NCBI GenBank assembly: GCA_949123685.1
Contig: CASBHZ010000065.1
Coordinates: 1-16,450, forward strand
Reading direction: 5' to 3'
From: an uncultured Bacteroidales bacterium
Lineage (GTDB): Bacteria > Bacteroidota > Bacteroidia > Bacteroidales > Muribaculaceae
DNA: 16,450 nt
The translations under genes were made by a program, and so were the position numbers. The notes beneath the pieces are model-generated. The model searched no databases. It had not been told where the DNA came from and worked only from the letters and a program-made list of their open reading frames with translations. How positions within the stretch are numbered: the stretch's first letter is position 1; every line of letters begins with the position of its first letter. Positions 15,097 through 16,450 of this stretch are shown here, in pieces.

Positions 15097-16143
15097 TTAT
15101 TCTTGTGTATCTCTTCTTTGTAATAGAAATAGATTCTTTTGAGTTTCAATCTCTATGCGGAGTTCTTTTTCTGACGGAAGGAAAGTTAGATATTTAGATG
15201 CGAACAGTTGTTTGCTACCATTGAGCATGGAGTATTTTGCAATGTCCTCACTTGTTTCAGAGCAGAGCAATATTCCAATGGTGGGATTGTCGCCTTTTGT
15301 GCGCTTCAAATCGTCGTAAATTCGGACGTACATATCCATCTGTCCCACGTCTTGATGGGATATTTTGGTTGTCTTAAGGTCTATCAGTACGAAGCACTTT
15401 AGCAAATAGTTGTAAAACACAAGGTCGATGTAGTATTCGCCAACATCAGTAACAATGTGTTGCTGCCGTTCTACGAATGCATAACCTTTGCCCAACTCCA
15501 TAAGGAACTGCTGAAGGTGGGTTATCAATGCATTTTCAAGCTCGCTTTCTGTGTATGTGGCATCTTTTTCAATTCCAAGAAATTCCGTTACAACTGGTGA
15601 TTTGATATATTGCTCTGGAGTGATGACAATATTGTCTTCAGATGTCAATTGTTCCATTTCTTTTATGACAGCATCTTTATTGGAGGATGCTAATAACCTG
15701 TGGTAATATTGGGAGCCAATATTTCTCTCCAATGTCTTCACAGACCACATCTGTTGTGCTGTTTCATTAATATACCACAATCTTGCTATTTCGTTCTTTT
15801 CGCCAAGAATTGCCTGAATATGAGACCATGTGAGATTTTGCAGACGCGTCTGCAAAATGTTTCTATCAGGGAAATAGATGTATAGTTGACGATAATAAGC
15901 TAAAGCGCGAGGACTATAGCCTTTGCCCATCTCAACAGTGAGTCGGGCTGAAAGTTCTTTTAATAAATTGGCGCCATATTTGGCTCTTATATCTCCATTT
16001 TGTTCTTCCTTAACGATACGTTTTCCTATTTCCCAGCGTTCATCTACTATTGTAGAATTGAGTTGGATGGATGCTTGCGTGCGATAATGATGGGTTATTT
16101 CGCGTATATCCGCAACCAGTTTGGTTAAACTTACATTTTTCAT
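15097..16143 (-). CDS. YhcG/DUF1016-family PD-(D/E)XK nuclease-like protein
   Basis: A 348-residue cytoplasmic protein. The N-terminal half (about 1-150) matches the DUF1016 N-terminal helical region: IVDERWEIGKRIVKEEQ, LLKELSARLTVEMGKGYSPRALAYYRQ, and LTWSHIQAILG followed by RLWYINETAQQMWSVKTLERNI. The C-terminal half carries a PD-(D/E)XK nuclease core: GYAFVERQQHI, YYIDLVFYN with Asp240, FVLIDLKT with Asp255 and Lys257, and GQMDMYVRIYDD near 268. All expected catalytic residues are present. The family is typical of accessory DNA, and the coding region is visibly AT-richer than the neighbouring genes. Its cellular role is unclear; proposals include nuclease activity in defence or mobile elements. 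It is divergent from the edge gene and has its own -7 box. Confidence 0.88.
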   Translation of the reverse strand: MKNVSLTKLVADIREITHHYRTQASIQLNSTIVDERWEIGKRIVKEEQNGDIRAKYGANLLKELSARLTVEMGKGYSPRALAYYRQLYIYFPDRNILQTRLQNLTWSHIQAILGEKNEIARLWYINETAQQMWSVKTLERNIGSQYYHRLLASSNKDAVIKEMEQLTSEDNIVITPEQYIKSPVVTEFLGIEKDATYTESELENALITHLQQFLMELGKGYAFVERQQHIVTDVGEYYIDLVFYNYLLKCFVLIDLKTTKISHQDVGQMDMYVRIYDDLKRTKGDNPTIGILLCSETSEDIAKYSMLNGSKQLFASKYLTFLPSEKELRIEIETQKNLFLLQRRDTQE

Positions 16144-16197
16144 GCTTATAGTGTCAATTTATAAACTCTTTCTTTTGGGCTTTCCCTTATATATGCA

Positions 16198-16205
16198 CAA
16201 AGGTA
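16198..16205 (-). promoter_or_regulatory. -7 box for the YhcG-type gene
   Basis: The minus strand reads TACCTTTG, an exact TAnnTTTG match 54 bases upstream of the ATG at 16143. Transcription would start near 16191. No well-placed -33 TTTG is seen; the closest CAAA on the plus strand is 27 bases away. Confidence 0.45.
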
Positions 16206-16283
16206 TCAAATTATTCTGAAACAGCGGAAAAACAAACAAAAATGTTGTGGTATGGTCCTCTTTTTATATTCATGGAAATTATG

Positions 16284-16291
16284 TATATTTG
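16284..16291 (+). promoter_or_regulatory. -7 box for the edge gene
   Basis: The plus strand reads TATATTTG, an exact TAnnTTTG match 30 bases upstream of the ATG at 16322. Transcription would start near 16298 with a leader of about 24 bases. A -33 element is not obvious. It is divergent from the -7 box at 16198-16205. Confidence 0.45.
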
Positions 16292-16321
16292 CAATCGCTT
16301 AACTATTTAAGAGTTACTTAC

Positions 16322-16410
16322 ATGAAAAGATCTAAAAGAAATTTAATTTCCATGACTATTGCCGCGGGTATGTTTGTCCCTGTCGGGGGTGGCTTTTGCG
16401 CTGAGATTCG
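16322..16410 (+). CDS. Secreted protein N-terminus, truncated by contig end
   Basis: The only plus-strand gene. About 29 codons of genuine sequence start at ATG 16322: a basic n-region (KRSKRN), a hydrophobic core (ISMTIAAGMFVPVGGGF) and a possible cleavage after CA, which together look like a signal peptide. The frame stays open to the window end, but everything after 16410 is adapter sequence and its translation is meaningless. The product cannot be identified. A matching -7 box supports the start. Confidence 0.6.
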
Positions 16411-16450
16411 AGATCGGAAGAGCACACGTCTGAACTCCAGTCACGCGATA
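16411..16450 (+). other. Illumina TruSeq read-2 adapter plus partial index (artefact)
   Basis: Bases 16411-16444 match the standard 34-base Illumina TruSeq adapter that begins AGATCGGAAGAGCACACGTC and ends in CCAGTCAC. The next six bases, GCGATA, sit exactly where the sample index is read. This is untrimmed library adapter at a contig end, not organism DNA. Confidence 0.97.

Noticed and set aside
16411..16450. Continuation of the plus-strand edge gene
   Set aside because: The frame stays open, but the bases are sequencing adapter and index, so the encoded residues are artificial.

Overview
The window reads as a Bacteroidales chromosome fragment, probably from a gut lineage such as Muribaculaceae or a relative (the family-level guess is inference). 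Support comes from a type V (Mfa/Fim-type) fimbrial operon, a Bacteroidetes-style LptD, a short secreted protein resembling a T9SS C-terminal domain, and several upstream boxes matching the Bacteroidetes -7 consensus TAnnTTTG. Nearly every gene is on the minus strand. The only plus-strand gene is a fragment at the right edge.

Positions 1-9471 hold a six-gene fimbrial operon, transcribed right to left. The order is a DUF3575-type outer-membrane protein, a DUF3868/OmpA-like/TPR protein, an Mfa1-type major fimbrillin, a FimB/Mfa2-type anchor, a fimbrillin-like accessory subunit, and a large tip-type subunit cut by the left edge. The last four are lipoproteins, and three of them show a Thr-Arg maturation-type site. 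Cistrons are tightly spaced (one 4-bp ATGA overlap, gaps of 6, 40 and 49 bp). The exception is a 163-bp gap after the major fimbrillin, which holds hairpins and a 7x7-bp tandem repeat. The 362-bp region in front of the operon has a perfect -7 box, and a run of eight G (coding strand) sits exactly where the -33 box should be. This is a candidate phase-variable promoter.

Positions 9834-12692 encode LptD, the outer-membrane LPS translocon, with its own well-formed -33/-7 promoter and an apparent TTG start. Positions 12935-14512 hold an HD-domain phosphohydrolase and a branched-chain aminotransferase (ilvE), 6 bp apart. Positions 14573-14905 encode a small secreted protein resembling a stand-alone T9SS sorting domain. 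Positions 15097-16143 encode a YhcG/DUF1016-type PD-(D/E)XK protein in visibly AT-richer DNA, divergent from a truncated secreted-protein gene.

The last 40 bases (16411-16450) are not genomic. They match the Illumina TruSeq read-2 adapter followed by six bases consistent with an index, so the contig really ends at 16410 and the last codons of the edge gene are artificial.

I found no wholly new system. The most interesting biology is the G-tract promoter and the repeat/hairpin-bearing gap in the fimbrial operon.
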